Below, piece after piece: positions 1-9,334 of a stretch of 64,000 nucleotides of DNA (the first letter of the stretch is position 1; each line of letters opens with the position of its first letter). Location of the stretch: assembly GCF_002865585.1 (NCBI RefSeq), contig NZ_CP025581.1:2108001-2172000 (forward strand), written 5' to 3'. Under the pieces are notes generated by a model, which saw nothing but the letters and a program-made list of their open reading frames with translations, did no database searches and was not told where the DNA came from. A program made the position numbers and the translations under genes. This DNA comes from Nocardioides houyundeii. GTDB taxonomy: Bacteria; Actinomycetota; Actinomycetes; Propionibacteriales; Nocardioidaceae.

Positions 1-1
1 G

Positions 2-817
2 CTGTGGATGGCGAGCATCGACGCGCTCTCCGAGGCGCTGTACGCCGGGCACGCGGCCGCGACGGTCCGGATCAGCGACGACCGGGAGCTCGCCCTGGGC
101 GACCTGCTGGCCGACCTCGTGGCAGGACGCCACGCGACCAGGTCCGCCATCGCCGACCGCAGCCGCCAGCTGGGCGTGCGGCTGCCGGAGCACCCCCTCG
201 TCCTGGTCGCCACGGGAGGCTCGCTGGCCGAGGCGGGAGAGGCGGCGTGGGCCTCCTGCCTGGCACAGGCCTGCACCACGCAGCCGTCCTCGGCGCCCGC
301 TCCCCCGTCCGGTCTGGGCCGACTGACCCGGGTCCAGGACGGCCTGGGCCTCGCCGTGCTGCCCCAGGTGCCGCGCGGGGCGCTGGCCGCAGCGCTGCGC
401 GCACGCGGGTGGTCGGCGGTGGCCCTGGGCGGGCACGGGATCGACGACCTCCCACGCGCCTTCCGGCTGGCCGAGCACGCCCTGACCCACGCGCCGGCCC
501 GTGCCTTCGAAGCCCGCGACCTGCTCGACGACGCCGACGCAGCGGCGCTCGCCCTCGCCTCGGGCCACCGCGACGCCGACGCCGCGCGGCTGCACCGTTT
601 GGTCCTGGGACCCCTGGGCCGGCACCCGGTGCTGCTGCACAGCCTCGACGTCTACCTGGCCACCGGCTCCGCGTCCGACGCGGCCACCTCGGCCGGCTGC
701 CATCCGCAGACGATGCGGCAGCGCCTCCGCAGGATCGGCGAGCTCACCGGACGCGACCCGCGCCGAGGCTGGGACCGCTTCGTGCTGGAGCTCGCCAGGC
801 TGTCGCAGCGCGACTGA
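2..817 (+). CDS. PucR-family transcriptional regulator, C-terminal part (5' end outside window)
   Basis: The frame is open from the first base of the window, so the protein probably begins upstream; an ATG at 8 is available but gives an unusually short protein. The last ~60 residues form the helix-turn-helix typical of PucR/CdaR regulators: a 'YLATGSASDAATSAGCHPQT' stretch followed by MRQRLRRIGELTGRDP, matching the family pattern of a helix, a turn and NTVRYRLxRIExLTG. The middle resembles the GGDEF-like region of these regulators but I cannot place its limits. It probably controls a nearby catabolic or transport gene to the left. The family is clear from the C-terminus; the target is unknown. 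Confidence 0.75.
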   Translation: MWMASIDALSEALYAGHAAATVRISDDRELALGDLLADLVAGRHATRSAIADRSRQLGVRLPEHPLVLVATGGSLAEAGEAAWASCLAQACTTQPSSAPAPPSGLGRLTRVQDGLGLAVLPQVPRGALAAALRARGWSAVALGGHGIDDLPRAFRLAEHALTHAPARAFEARDLLDDADAAALALASGHRDADAARLHRLVLGPLGRHPVLLHSLDVYLATGSASDAATSAGCHPQTMRQRLRRIGELTGRDPRRGWDRFVLELARLSQRD

Positions 818-848
818 GCGGGCACGCGGCTTCCCCGGGCAGGCCAGA

Positions 849-2423
849 ATGAGGACCGTGCTGCTGCAAGAGATCGTCGAGGCGTCCGGGGCCGTGGCCG
901 CCACCCGCTCGCGCAAGGCCAAGGTCGAGGTGCTGGCGCGCACCCTCGGCCAGGCCCACCCCGAGCACGTGGAGGTGGTCGCCGCCTACCTGTCCGGGAC
1001 GCTGCTGCAGCGACGCACCGGCCTGGGCTGGCGCTCGCTGGGCGCCCTCCCCTCCCCTGCGGTCGAGCCCACGCTGGACGTGGCCGAGGTGAACCGCGCC
1101 TTCCAAGAGATCGCCGACCTCTCCGGCCCTGGCTCGCAAGGCGCCCGGGCCGCCGCGGTGGCCCAGCTGTTCTCCCGGGCCACCGATCCTGAGCAGCAGT
1201 GGCTGCGCGCCGTGGCGCTCGGCGAGGTCCGTCAGGGCGCGCTGGACTCCCTGCTCCAGGAGGCGGTCGCCGCCGCCGCCGGACTGCCGGTCGCGGCGGT
1301 CCGCCGGGCCGCCATGCTCTCGGGATCCACCATCGCCGTGGTCGCCCTGGCGCTGCGCGACGGCCTGGCGGCCCTGGAGTCGGTCGGCCTCGCCGTGGGC
1401 TCGCCGATCCTGCCGATGCTCGCCTCCAGCGCCCCCGACGTCGCGGCCGCACTGGAGCGCATCGGCGGCCGCGTGGTGCCGGCTGCGGAAGAGGTGCCGG
1501 AGGGGGTGGTGGAGCCGGGGCGGACGCCGGTCGCGGTGGACGCCAAGCTCGACGGGATCCGCATCCAGGTGCACCGGGCCGAGGACGAGGTCAGGATCTT
1601 CACCCGGTCCCTGGAGGAGATCACCGCGCGCCTGCCGGAGGTGGTGGCAGCGGTTCGGGCGCTCCCGGCCAGCCGGCTGGTGCTGGACGGCGAGGCCCTG
1701 CTGGTCGACGGCGACGGACGACCCCGCGCCTTCCAGGAGACGGCCTCCAGGGTGGCTACGGCCGGTGGCGAGCTGCACGTGACGTCGTACTTCTTCGACC
1801 TGCTGCACCTGGACGGGGAGGATCTGCTGGACCGGCCCGCACACGTCCGGTGGGCGCGACTGGAGGCACTGGTGCCGGAGTCCCAGCGGGTCGCGCGGCT
1901 GGTCACCGGCGACCCGGCGGCCGCCGCCGGGTTCCTGGCGAGGGTGCTCGAGGCCGGCCACGAGGGCGTCGTGGTCAAGGACCTGGCCGCGGCGTACGAC
2001 GCGGGGCGCCGCGGCGCCGCCTGGGTGAAGGTGAAGCCGGTGCACACCCTGGACCTGGTGGTGCTGGCGGTGGAGTGGGGCTCGGGCCGGCGCCAGGGAC
2101 TGCTCTCCAACATCCACCTGGGCGCCCGGGACCCGGCCACCGGCGACTTCGTGATGCTCGGCAAGACGTTCAAGGGGATGACCGACGAGGTGCTCACCTG
2201 GCAGACCGAGCGCTTCCTGGAGCTCGAGACCCGCCGGGAGGGACACGTCGTGCACGTGCGGCCGGAGCAGGTGGTGGAGATCGCCCTCGACGGCCTCCAG
2301 CGCTCCTCGCGCTACCCGGGGGGCGTCGCTCTCCGCTTCGCCCGCGTGGTGCGCTACCGCGACGACAAGTCCGCGGCCGAGGCCGACACCCTGGAGACGG
2401 TGCTGGCGATCAGCGGCGGCTGA
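849..2423 (+). CDS. ATP-dependent DNA ligase
   Basis: 524 residues, the size of actinobacterial LigB-type ATP-dependent ligases, which seal nicks and act beside the essential NAD-dependent LigA. Order: N-terminal DNA-binding domain (~1-210), nucleotidyltransferase core with motif I KLDG (Lys233 is the predicted adenylation site), LDGEAL (motif III), EGVVVKD (motif IV) and WVKVKP (motif V), then an OB-fold domain. The ATG at 849 was chosen because the protein then starts with the conserved domain; the frame stays open far upstream through the preceding gene. It lies 31 bases after the PucR-type gene. No Ku or LigD partner is visible nearby. Confident in the function, less in the exact subclass. 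Confidence 0.92.
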   Translation: MRTVLLQEIVEASGAVAATRSRKAKVEVLARTLGQAHPEHVEVVAAYLSGTLLQRRTGLGWRSLGALPSPAVEPTLDVAEVNRAFQEIADLSGPGSQGARAAAVAQLFSRATDPEQQWLRAVALGEVRQGALDSLLQEAVAAAAGLPVAAVRRAAMLSGSTIAVVALALRDGLAALESVGLAVGSPILPMLASSAPDVAAALERIGGRVVPAAEEVPEGVVEPGRTPVAVDAKLDGIRIQVHRAEDEVRIFTRSLEEITARLPEVVAAVRALPASRLVLDGEALLVDGDGRPRAFQETASRVATAGGELHVTSYFFDLLHLDGEDLLDRPAHVRWARLEALVPESQRVARLVTGDPAAAAGFLARVLEAGHEGVVVKDLAAAYDAGRRGAAWVKVKPVHTLDLVVLAVEWGSGRRQGLLSNIHLGARDPATGDFVMLGKTFKGMTDEVLTWQTERFLELETRREGHVVHVRPEQVVEIALDGLQRSSRYPGGVALRFARVVRYRDDKSAAEADTLETVLAISGG

Positions 2424-2492
2424 GGGGCCGCCCGAGCTCGGCTGGAACGGACCGTCAAACCGAGCCCGGCGCCCCGCCGAGACGATTCTGCC

Positions 2493-2498
2493 TAGACT
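2493..2498 (+). promoter_or_regulatory. -10 box TAGACT for a near-leaderless tetR transcript
   Basis: TAGACT ends 7 bases before the ATG at 2506. Transcription would start about 7 bases after the box, at or next to the start codon, so the mRNA should have little or no leader, as is common in actinobacteria. No Shine-Dalgarno sequence is visible between box and ATG. The same hexamer recurs before rel, yajC and the regulator gene at 59198. Confidence 0.55.
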
Positions 2499-2505
2499 GC
2501 GCCTC

Positions 2506-3216
2506 ATGGACGACTCGCGTGCGGCGCGCCCGCGCCCCGACGGACGACGTACCGCTGCTGCGGCACGGCGTCGGGCGCGCACCCAGGAGATCCTGGCCGC
2601 GACCCGCGCGCTCTTCGACGAGCGTGGTGTCCGCGACGCCCAGATCGAGGACATCGCCAAGGCGGTGGGCATCAACCGCGCCATCGTCTACCGCCACTTC
2701 AGCGGCAAGGAGGAGCTCTTCGCCCTCACCCTGGTGGGCTACCTCGACGACCTCAGGGCCGCGCTGCAGCAGGCCGCGGACGGAGCCTTGTCCGCCCCCT
2801 CCCGGCTGGGTGCGCTGGTGGGCACGTTCGCCGACTACGGCATCGCGCACCCGGCGTTCGTCGACTGCGCCCAGTCGCTGATGCGGCGCACCGGTCCCGA
2901 GCTCCTCGACGAGGTGAGCGAGGACGCGGCGCTGCGTCTGGGCCGGGCCATCTCGGGCTGCCTGGTGCTCCTGACCGACGCCCTGGACGCCGGCGTGGCG
3001 GCGGGCGAGTTCGTGGTCGCCGAGCCCCGGGTGCTGGCCAACGCCCTGTACGCCAGCGGGCTCGGCGCCCTGCAGCTCGCGCGCGTCGGCATCCTGGTCA
3101 GCGAGGTCAGCCCCGGGACGCCGGCGATCACCGAGATCTCGGCCCAGCAGGTCAAGGACTATCTCGTCAGCTCAGCGCTCGCCCTGGTCACCCGCGGCGC
3201 TTCCGGCAGGCGCTGA
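2506..3216 (+). CDS. TetR/AcrR-family transcriptional regulator
   Basis: 236 residues. After a basic N-terminal arm (~25 residues) comes the TetR DNA-binding domain: ILAATRALFDERGVRDAQIE, DIAKAVGINRAIVYRHFSGKEEL. The ligand-binding half (~80-230) is alpha-helical with no recognisable substrate signature. The gene stands alone, 82 bases after the ligase, with its own -10 box. No clear palindromic operator was found next to it, so its target cannot be named. The next gene (3345) belongs to a glycan-type cluster and need not be its target. Confidence 0.88.
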   Translation: MDDSRAARPRPDGRRTAAAARRRARTQEILAATRALFDERGVRDAQIEDIAKAVGINRAIVYRHFSGKEELFALTLVGYLDDLRAALQQAADGALSAPSRLGALVGTFADYGIAHPAFVDCAQSLMRRTGPELLDEVSEDAALRLGRAISGCLVLLTDALDAGVAAGEFVVAEPRVLANALYASGLGALQLARVGILVSEVSPGTPAITEISAQQVKDYLVSSALALVTRGASGRR

Positions 3217-3344
3217 CACCCTCTGGAGCGCGCGGTACGGCGCCATGATCGGCGATGCTGCATGAGGTAAGGTGCCGAGCGCATGCAAGGCAGCGATCGG
3301 GGCGGGGCTCTGCGCTGGGGGCCGATAAGTAGGGACGTGTCGCA

Positions 3345-4393
3345 ATGTCGTCGCAGGATGTAACGCCAGTCACCGGCGGGACCGCGCCGAGCGACTACGC
3401 CGAGTCCTACTACGCCCGCGTGCTGAACGGCGCCGAAGGCGAGTACACCTGGGACAACCCCTCCTGGCGCGAGCACAGCCGGAGCCTGGCCGACCGGCTC
3501 ATCGCCCTCGCCAACCCCAAGACGACCCTCGACGTCGGCTGCGCCAAGGGCCTGCTGGTCCAGGCGCTGGCCGAGAAGGGGGTCGATGCCCGCGGCATCG
3601 ACATCTCCGAGCACGCCCTTGCCGGCGCGCACCCCGAGGTGCGTCCCCGGCTCGACCTCTCCTCGGCCGCGCGCCCGCTGGAGGGTCGCTTCGACCTGAT
3701 CACCTGCCTCGAGGTCGTGGAGCACCTGGATCCTCGCGCGGCCAGGGCCAGCATCGACGCCATGTGCGCGGCGACCGACCGGGTCCTGTTCTCCTCCACC
3801 CCACACCAGTCCCCGAGGCCACCCACGTCAACGTGCGTCCCACCTCGGAGTGGGCAGCCGCGTTCGCCGAGCGTGGGTTCTACCGACGCGCCGACGTCAA
3901 CCTGGACTTCCTCACCCCATGGGCGGTGCTGTTCGAGCGCTCGGAGCTCCAACCGCGCGACATCGTGCACCGTTACGAGTCCAGCCTGGTCCACCTCGCC
4001 GGCGAGCTGAGCCAGAAGCGTCAGGGCCTGGTGGCCCTGCAGCGTGAGCTCGACGCGCTGCACCACCCCGACCCGCAGGCGCAGGAGCGGGAGGAGGCCA
4101 CGGCCCAGCACGTCGCGAACCTCGAGCTGCACCTGGAGAGCGCCCGCCACGACGTGCTCACCACCCGCGACCACATCATCGGCCTGGAGGCAGAGGCGGT
4201 GCGCCTCCAGGCGACCGTGAACCGGCTCAACGTGCGCATCAAGGCCCAGCAGGAGCGCGTGCAGAAGCTGCGCGACCGGCTGCGCGGCCAGCAGAAGCGG
4301 CTGACCCGCACCGAGGAGAGGCTGAAGAGCCTCAAGGCCTCCCGTGCCTACCGCGTCGGCAGGCTGCTCACCGGCTCGAAGTCCGAGCTCTGA
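3345..4393 (+). CDS. SAM-dependent methyltransferase with C-terminal coiled coil (frameshifted in this sequence)
   Basis: Residues ~1-160 are a class I methyltransferase: motif I TLDVGCAKGLLVQALAEKG, then GIDISEHAL, FDLITCLEVVEHLDP and VLFSSTP. The frame then breaks at the C run 3811-3814; adding one C gives ...TPHQSPEATHVNVRP..., the family continuation, and joins the second half that ends at 4393 (349 residues in all). From about residue 215 to 335 lies a long heptad-rich coiled coil ending in SRAYRVGRLL, a tail common in glycan-assembly proteins. It sits 7 bases before a tandem glycosyltransferase, so it probably modifies a surface polysaccharide or an anchored sugar lipid. The frameshift is most likely a sequencing error; a true pseudogene is possible. 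Confidence 0.75.
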
Positions 4394-4400
4394 GGCAGGC

Positions 4401-6089
4401 ATGACAGCCCCGCTCTTCTCGATCGTCACGCCCGTCTACGCCCCTCCGCTCGACGTCCTGGCCGACACGGTCGCCTCGGTGCTCGCCCAGGAGTGCCAGG
4501 ACTGGGAGTGGATCCTGGTCGACGACTGCTCCCCCGACCCGGGGGTGCTGGCCCTGCTGCGCGAGCACGCCGGCCGCGACCCGCGGATCAAGGTGGTGGC
4601 GCGGGAGACCAACGGCCACATCGTCAAGGCCTCCAACGACGGCATCGACGTGGCCACGGGCGAGTTCGTGGTGCTGCTGGACCACGACGACCTGCTGACC
4701 CCGGACGCGCTGGCCCGCAACGCGGCCGCGATCGAGGCCGAGGACGACGTCGACTACCTGTACTCCGACGAGGACAAGGTCGCGGCTGACGGCACCTTCT
4801 ACGACGCCTTCCTCAAGCCCGACTGGTCGCCCGAGCGGCTCCGTGGCCAGATGTACACCAGCCACCTGTCTGTCATCCGGACCGAGCTGCTGCGCCGGGT
4901 GGGCGGCTTCCGTGAGGGCTACGACGGCTCCCAGGACCACGACCTGGTGCTGCGGGTCACCGAGCAGGCCCGCTCCATCGTGCACATCCCCGAGATCCTG
5001 TACCACTGGCGGGTGGTGCCCGGCTCGGCCGCGGCGGACGCCCACGCCAAGCCGTACGCCTGGATCGCCGGTCGCCAGGCCGTGCAGGACCACATGGACC
5101 GCCTCGGCCTGGCCGCGGACGTGGACTTCGGCCCCCACCCGGGCATGTACCGCCTGGAGCGTCGGCTGGACCCCGCGCTCAAGGTCAGCCTGATCATCCC
5201 CACCATCGGCAAGGGCAGCATGATCTGGGGCCTGCACCAGGTCTTCGTGGTGGAGGCCGTGCGCACGGTGATGGCCAAGACCCGGCACCAGAACTTCGAG
5301 ATCGTGGTGGTCTACGACCCGCCCACTCCGCAGGCCGTGCTCGACGAGCTGGCCGACCTCGCCGGCGACCGGCTCGTGCTGGTGGAGTTCGACGAGCCGT
5401 TCAACTACAGCCGCAAGATGAACATCGGCGCCCTGCGCGCCAGCGGCGACAGGTTCGTGCTGCTCAACGACGACGTCTCGATCCGCTCCGAGAGCTGGCT
5501 GGAGGACCTGGTCGGTCCCCTCGACGAGCCCGACGTGGGCATGACCGGGGCCAAGCTCTACTTCAGCAGCGACACCATCCAGCACGCCGGGCACGCCTAC
5601 AACCGGGGCCACTACAAGCACCCGTACATGGGCGCGCCGGGGAGCTCGCCGGGGCACTTCGGCGATCTCGTGGTGAACCGCGAGACCAGCGGGGTCACTG
5701 CGGCCTGCGCCGCGATGCGTCGCGACACCTACTTCGAGGTCGGCGGGTTCACCGAGACCCTGCCGCTCAACTTCAACGACGTGGACCTGTGCTACAAGGT
5801 CCGCCACCACGGCCTGCGCATCGTCTGGGTCGCGACCTGCGAGCTGTTCCACTTCGAGTCCCGCACCCGCAAGCGGATCGTCGAGGCCTGGGAGAAGTCG
5901 CGCACCGTCTCACGCTGGGGTGTCCCGGCCAACGACCGCTACATGCGCGAGGCTCCGGGCCCGGCCAAGGACGGCGACGAGCAGCCGGGAACACGCGACC
6001 CTCGGTCCATGCCGGTGCACGCCGTGGCGCCCTCGACGGGCCGGCGGGTCCTGCGGCGGATCAAGCAAACCCTGACCGTCCAGGCCTGA
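4401..6089 (+). CDS. Tandem-domain family 2 glycosyltransferase
   Basis: 562 residues with two GT-A domains. Domain 1 (~1-250): FSIVTPVYAPPLDVLADTV, VDDCSP, and the metal-binding LDHDD. Domain 2 (~265-540): VSLIIPTIGKG, FNYSRKMNIGA, LNDDVSI, then NFNDVDLCYKVRHHGLRIVW, the usual ED/ND acceptor-base region. Two-domain enzymes of this kind add sugars during O-antigen-like or arabinogalactan-type polymer assembly on the cytoplasmic face. The ATG at 4401 follows the methyltransferase stop by 7 bases (GAGGCAGGC upstream), so the two genes are probably one operon. The sugar and acceptor are unknown. Confidence 0.88.
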   Translation: MTAPLFSIVTPVYAPPLDVLADTVASVLAQECQDWEWILVDDCSPDPGVLALLREHAGRDPRIKVVARETNGHIVKASNDGIDVATGEFVVLLDHDDLLTPDALARNAAAIEAEDDVDYLYSDEDKVAADGTFYDAFLKPDWSPERLRGQMYTSHLSVIRTELLRRVGGFREGYDGSQDHDLVLRVTEQARSIVHIPEILYHWRVVPGSAAADAHAKPYAWIAGRQAVQDHMDRLGLAADVDFGPHPGMYRLERRLDPALKVSLIIPTIGKGSMIWGLHQVFVVEAVRTVMAKTRHQNFEIVVVYDPPTPQAVLDELADLAGDRLVLVEFDEPFNYSRKMNIGALRASGDRFVLLNDDVSIRSESWLEDLVGPLDEPDVGMTGAKLYFSSDTIQHAGHAYNRGHYKHPYMGAPGSSPGHFGDLVVNRETSGVTAACAAMRRDTYFEVGGFTETLPLNFNDVDLCYKVRHHGLRIVWVATCELFHFESRTRKRIVEAWEKSRTVSRWGVPANDRYMREAPGPAKDGDEQPGTRDPRSMPVHAVAPSTGRRVLRRIKQTLTVQA

Positions 6090-6091
6090 GC

Positions 6092-6110
6092 AGCGGCCGC
6101 GGCCGCCGCT
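6092..6110. terminator. GC-rich hairpin between convergent genes
   Basis: AGCGGC and GCCGCT pair around a 7-base loop just after the glycosyltransferase stop, in the 69-base gap facing nusB. There is no T tract, so intrinsic termination is uncertain. Confidence 0.25.
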
Positions 6111-6158
6111 CACCTGCCCGGGCCGGGCGGGTCAGCCCAGCCGGTCAAGTCCAGCAGA

Positions 6159-6566
6159 TCAGTCCAGGGTGTCCTTGTGCCGCATGATGTTGCCCAGGAC
6201 GCCGTTGACGAACGTAGGCGAGTCATCGGTGGAGAGGTCGCGGACCAGCGCCAGCGACTCCGACACCGCGACGGCGTCCGGCACGTCGGAGACGTAGAGC
6301 ATCTCGTAGAGCCCCAGCCGCAGCACGTTGCGGTCCACGGCCGGCATCCGGGCCAGCGTCCAGCCCTCGGAGTACGTCGACAGGATCTCGTCGATGCGGC
6401 TCCGGTGCTCCCACACCCCACGCACGAGCTCGCCGGTGTAGGCGTTGCTCGGGCCCTCGCCGTCAGCGAGCGCCCGGTCCAGGGCGTCCACCGGGCTCTC
6501 CGAGCGCATCTCGGAGGCGTAGAGGATGTCCAGTGCCCGCTTGCGGGCCTTGCTGCGCGCCGACAC
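6159..6566 (-). CDS. nusB: Transcription antitermination protein NusB
   Basis: 135 residues, the usual NusB length. The N-terminal ARSKARKRALDILYASEMRS and the C-terminal PTFVNGVLGNIMR are family signatures. NusB binds the boxA RNA together with ribosomal protein S10 and supports antitermination of rRNA operons. It is the last gene of the aro-efp-nusB run, 27 bases after efp, the standard actinobacterial order. Intact, with nothing unusual. Confidence 0.96.
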   Translation of the reverse strand: MSARSKARKRALDILYASEMRSESPVDALDRALADGEGPSNAYTGELVRGVWEHRSRIDEILSTYSEGWTLARMPAVDRNVLRLGLYEMLYVSDVPDAVAVSESLALVRDLSTDDSPTFVNGVLGNIMRHKDTLD

Positions 6567-6593
6567 GGCCGCTCTCCTCGTCCTGCTCCGCCG

Positions 6594-7157
6594 TCAGCCC
6601 TTGACGCGGCCGAGGTAGGAGGAGTCGCGGGTGTCGACCTTGACCTTCTCGCCCGAGGTGATGAACAGGGGCACCGCGATGGTGTGCCCGGTCTCCAGGG
6701 TGGCCGGCTTGGTGCCACCGGTGGAGCGGTCGCCCTGCAGGCCCGGCTCCGTCTCGGCGATGAGCAGCTCCACCGAGGCCGGCAGCTCGATGTAGAGCAC
6801 CCGGCCCTCGTTGGTCGCCACGATGGCGTCCTGGTTCTCCAGCATGAAGTTCTTGGCGTCGCCGACGACCTCCGGGGAGACCTCGAGCTGCTCGTAGGAC
6901 TGGGTGTCCATGAACACGTAGGAGTTGCCGTCGTTGTAGAGGTACTGCATCGTCCGCTTGTCGACGTTCGCGGTCTCGACCTTGGTGCCGGCGTTGAAGG
7001 TCCGGTCGACGGTCTTGCCCGACTCGACGTTCTTCAGCTTGGTCCGCACGAAGGCGGGGCCCTTGCCGGGCTTGACGTGCTGGAACTCCACCACGGCCCA
7101 GAGCTGCCCGTCGATGTTGAGAACCATGCCGTTCTTCAGGTCATTCGTGGTTGCCAT
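6594..7157 (-). CDS. efp: Translation elongation factor P
   Basis: 187 residues in three beta-barrel domains. The loop that reaches the peptidyl-transferase centre reads VKPGKGPAF (Lys near residue 32), and the C-terminus holds the [15 protein letters not shown] signature region. EF-P relieves ribosome stalling at proline runs. No epmA/epmB modification gene is visible nearby, so the lysine may be unmodified, as in many actinobacteria. The ATG at 7157 lies 47 bases after aroQ and begins [13 protein letters not shown], the conserved start. Confidence 0.97.
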   Translation of the reverse strand: MATTNDLKNGMVLNIDGQLWAVVEFQHVKPGKGPAFVRTKLKNVESGKTVDRTFNAGTKVETANVDKRTMQYLYNDGNSYVFMDTQSYEQLEVSPEVVGDAKNFMLENQDAIVATNEGRVLYIELPASVELLIAETEPGLQGDRSTGGTKPATLETGHTIAVPLFITSGEKVKVDTRDSSYLGRVKG

Positions 7158-7204
7158 GCGCGCGTGTCAGCCTTCGTCGTCGAGGAGGGGAACAACCGGG
7201 GAGT

Positions 7205-7672
7205 CTATCGTCCGTGCCCGCTGGCGGCCGAAGTGGCGTGCTCGGCCAGCAGCTCCAGGGCGCGGCGGTAGCCCGCGACACCCAGGCCGACCACCGAGGC
7301 CATCGCGTGCGGCTCCACCAGCGAGGTGTGGCGGAACTGCTCGGGGCGCCGGGCCGGGTCGGAGATGTGCACCTCCACCAGCGGCGCCTCCAGCTGGGCG
7401 CAGGCGTCGAAGAGCGCGTAGGAGTAGTGGGTCCAGGCACCGGCGTTGAGCACCACCGGGACCCGCTCGTCGGCCGCGGCATTGAGCCAGTCGAGCATCT
7501 CGCCCTCGTGGTTGGTCTGCCGCACCTCGACGTCGAGCCCGAGCGCCGCGCCCCACTCGGCGCACAGTCCGACCAGTGCCTCGTGGCTGGTGTCGCCGTA
7601 GATCTCGGGCTGGCGGCGGCCCAGGCGTCCCAGGTTGGGCCCGTTGAGCACCAGCACCGGGTGTGCGCTCAC
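7205..7672 (-). CDS. aroQ: Type II 3-dehydroquinate dehydratase
   Basis: 155 residues, typical of the dodecameric type II enzyme that turns 3-dehydroquinate into 3-dehydroshikimate. Signatures: [18 protein letters not shown] with the catalytic Tyr, [39 protein letters not shown] with the catalytic His, and a final [10 protein letters not shown]. The start is the GTG at 7672 that overlaps the aroB stop (GTGA); a longer upstream extension has no family match. It is the last aro gene of the run, next to efp. Confidence 0.95.
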   Translation of the reverse strand: MSAHPVLVLNGPNLGRLGRRQPEIYGDTSHEALVGLCAEWGAALGLDVEVRQTNHEGEMLDWLNAAADERVPVVLNAGAWTHYSYALFDACAQLEAPLVEVHISDPARRPEQFRHTSLVEPHAMASVVGLGVAGYRRALELLAEHATSAASGHGR

Positions 7673-8819
7673 GACTGCTGACCCTCGGCCGCCTGGAGCA
7701 TCGCGTCGTAGGCGGCTCGGAGCTGGTCGTCGTCGGGTCCGGCGAGCACCCGCGGCACCGCCACGTCGTCGAGGACCAAGAAGCGCAGCTGCGAGCCGCG
7801 GGCCTTCTTGTCCACCGCCATCGCCTGCCGCAGCTCGGAGAACGGGGCGCCGTCCCAGGAGATCGGCAACCCCACCCGGGAGAAGTCCTCGCGGTGGCGC
7901 CGTACGACGTCGGCCGACAGGGTGCCCGCCAGGTGAGAGAGCTCGGCCGCGAAGACGCATCCGATGGCGACAGCCTCGCCGTGGCGCACCGTGTAGCCCG
8001 AGCACCGCTCGATCGCGTGGGCCAGCGTGTGACCGTAGTTGAGCACCTCCCGGCCGGGGTGTCCCCCGGAGCCGCCGGTCTCCTTGAGGTCGCCCACGAC
8101 GACGTCGATCTTGACCGCGATGGCCCGCTCGACCAGCTCACGCAGCTCGGCCGAGTGCGGGTCAGGGCGTCCGGGTCGACCCGCTCGACGAGGTCGAGGA
8201 TCGCGGGGTCGGCGATGAAGCCGCACTTGACCACCTCGCCCAGACCGGAGACCAGCTCGGCGCGGGGCAGCGTGGTGAGCAGCTCCAGGTCGCACAGCAC
8301 CCCGGCGGGCTCGTGGAAGGAGCCGACCAGGTTCTTGCCGGCGCCGGTGTTGATGCCGGTCTTCCCGCCCACCGCCGCGTCCACCATGCCCAGCACGGTG
8401 GTGGGCACGTGCACCACCCGGACGCCGCGCAGCCAGGTGGCGGCCACGAACCCGCCCAGGTCGGTGGTCGCTCCGCCACCGAGGGTGACCACGGCGTCGG
8501 ACCGGGTGAACCCGGCCTCGCCGAGCGCCTCCCAGCAGTCGGCGGCCACCGCCGCGGTCTTGGTCTGCTCACCGTCCGGGAGACCCAGGGCGAGCACGTC
8601 GTAGTGCGGGGCGAGCGCGTCGGCCACGGGCTGGGCGAGGGCGCCGAGCTCGCCGGCGTACAGCAGGGCGACGCGCTGCACGGAGTCGCCGAGGATCCCG
8701 GGCAGCCGCGAGGCCAGACCGTGGCCGACCACCACGTCGTACGGCGACGCCCCGCCGACGTGCAGCACGGTGTCCTCGGCGGAGGTGGGGCGGCCGGTGG
8801 GCTGGTCAGCGGTGGTCAC
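7669..8819 (-). CDS. aroB: 3-dehydroquinate synthase (frameshifted in this sequence)
   Basis: The first ~220 residues carry [41 protein letters not shown] and [11 protein letters not shown]; the rest, in another frame, carries [20 protein letters not shown] and VDKKARG. These are the NAD- and zinc-site motifs of AroB, which cyclises DAHP in the second shikimate step. The break lies at the G run 8159-8161. One added G gives ...[15 protein letters not shown]... and a 383-residue protein. The gene is expected to be essential, so this is almost certainly a base-calling error. GTG start at 8819 overlaps the aroK stop (GTGA). Confidence 0.93.
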
Positions 8820-9334
8820 GACAGGGCCTCTCGGATCTCGGCGGCGACGTCGTCGGCGCTCTTGTCGTCGGTGTCGACGCTCACCGTGGCGACCGACTCG
8901 TAGATGGGGGTGCGCTCGTCGAGGAGCGCCTTGATGCGTGAGCGCACGTTGCCCAGCAGCAGCGGGCGCCCGGTGCCGAGGCCCACCCGCTTCACGGTCT
9001 CGGTCAGTCCCACCCGCAGGTAGGCGACGCGGTGACCGGCCAGGGCCTCACGGGTGCGGGGGTCCAGGACCGCGCCGCCACCCAGCGCCAGCACTCCGGT
9101 GTGGCTGGCCAGCGCGTCGGCGACCGCGGAGACCTCCAGGGCACGGAAGTGCTCCTCCCCCGACTCCACGAAGATGTCGGAGATGCTGCGTCCCTCGGCC
9201 GCCTCGATGTCCCGGTCGGTGTCGCGCACGTCGACCTCCCAGTGCTGGGCCAGCAGCTCAGCCACCGTCGACTTGCCGGCTCCCATCGGGCCCACCAGGA
9301 CCACGCGGGGGCCGGAGAACGGCGCCTGGCTCAT
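8816..9334 (-). CDS. aroK: Shikimate kinase
   Basis: 172 residues. P-loop GPMGAGKST near residue 15, DTDRDIE (shikimate-binding Asp), the GGGAVL loop, and the lid arginine region TGRPLL. It phosphorylates shikimate at O3. The ATG at 9334 overlaps the aroC stop (ATGA), and its own stop overlaps the aroB GTG, so translation is probably coupled. Placed between aroC and aroB as in most actinobacteria. Confidence 0.96.
   Translation of the reverse strand: MSQAPFSGPRVVLVGPMGAGKSTVAELLAQHWEVDVRDTDRDIEAAEGRSISDIFVESGEEHFRALEVSAVADALASHTGVLALGGGAVLDPRTREALAGHRVAYLRVGLTETVKRVGLGTGRPLLLGNVRSRIKALLDERTPIYESVATVSVDTDDKSADDVAAEIREALS

Noticed and set aside
501..848. N-terminal extension of the DNA ligase into the PucR-type gene
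   Set aside because: The frame is open there only as a shadow of the upstream gene; the ligase family starts at the ATG at 849.
8157..8163. Programmed frameshifting in aroB or aroE
   Set aside because: No slippery heptamer or downstream stimulatory structure is evident, and the same kind of single-base run defect occurs in three unrelated genes, so an error is simpler.
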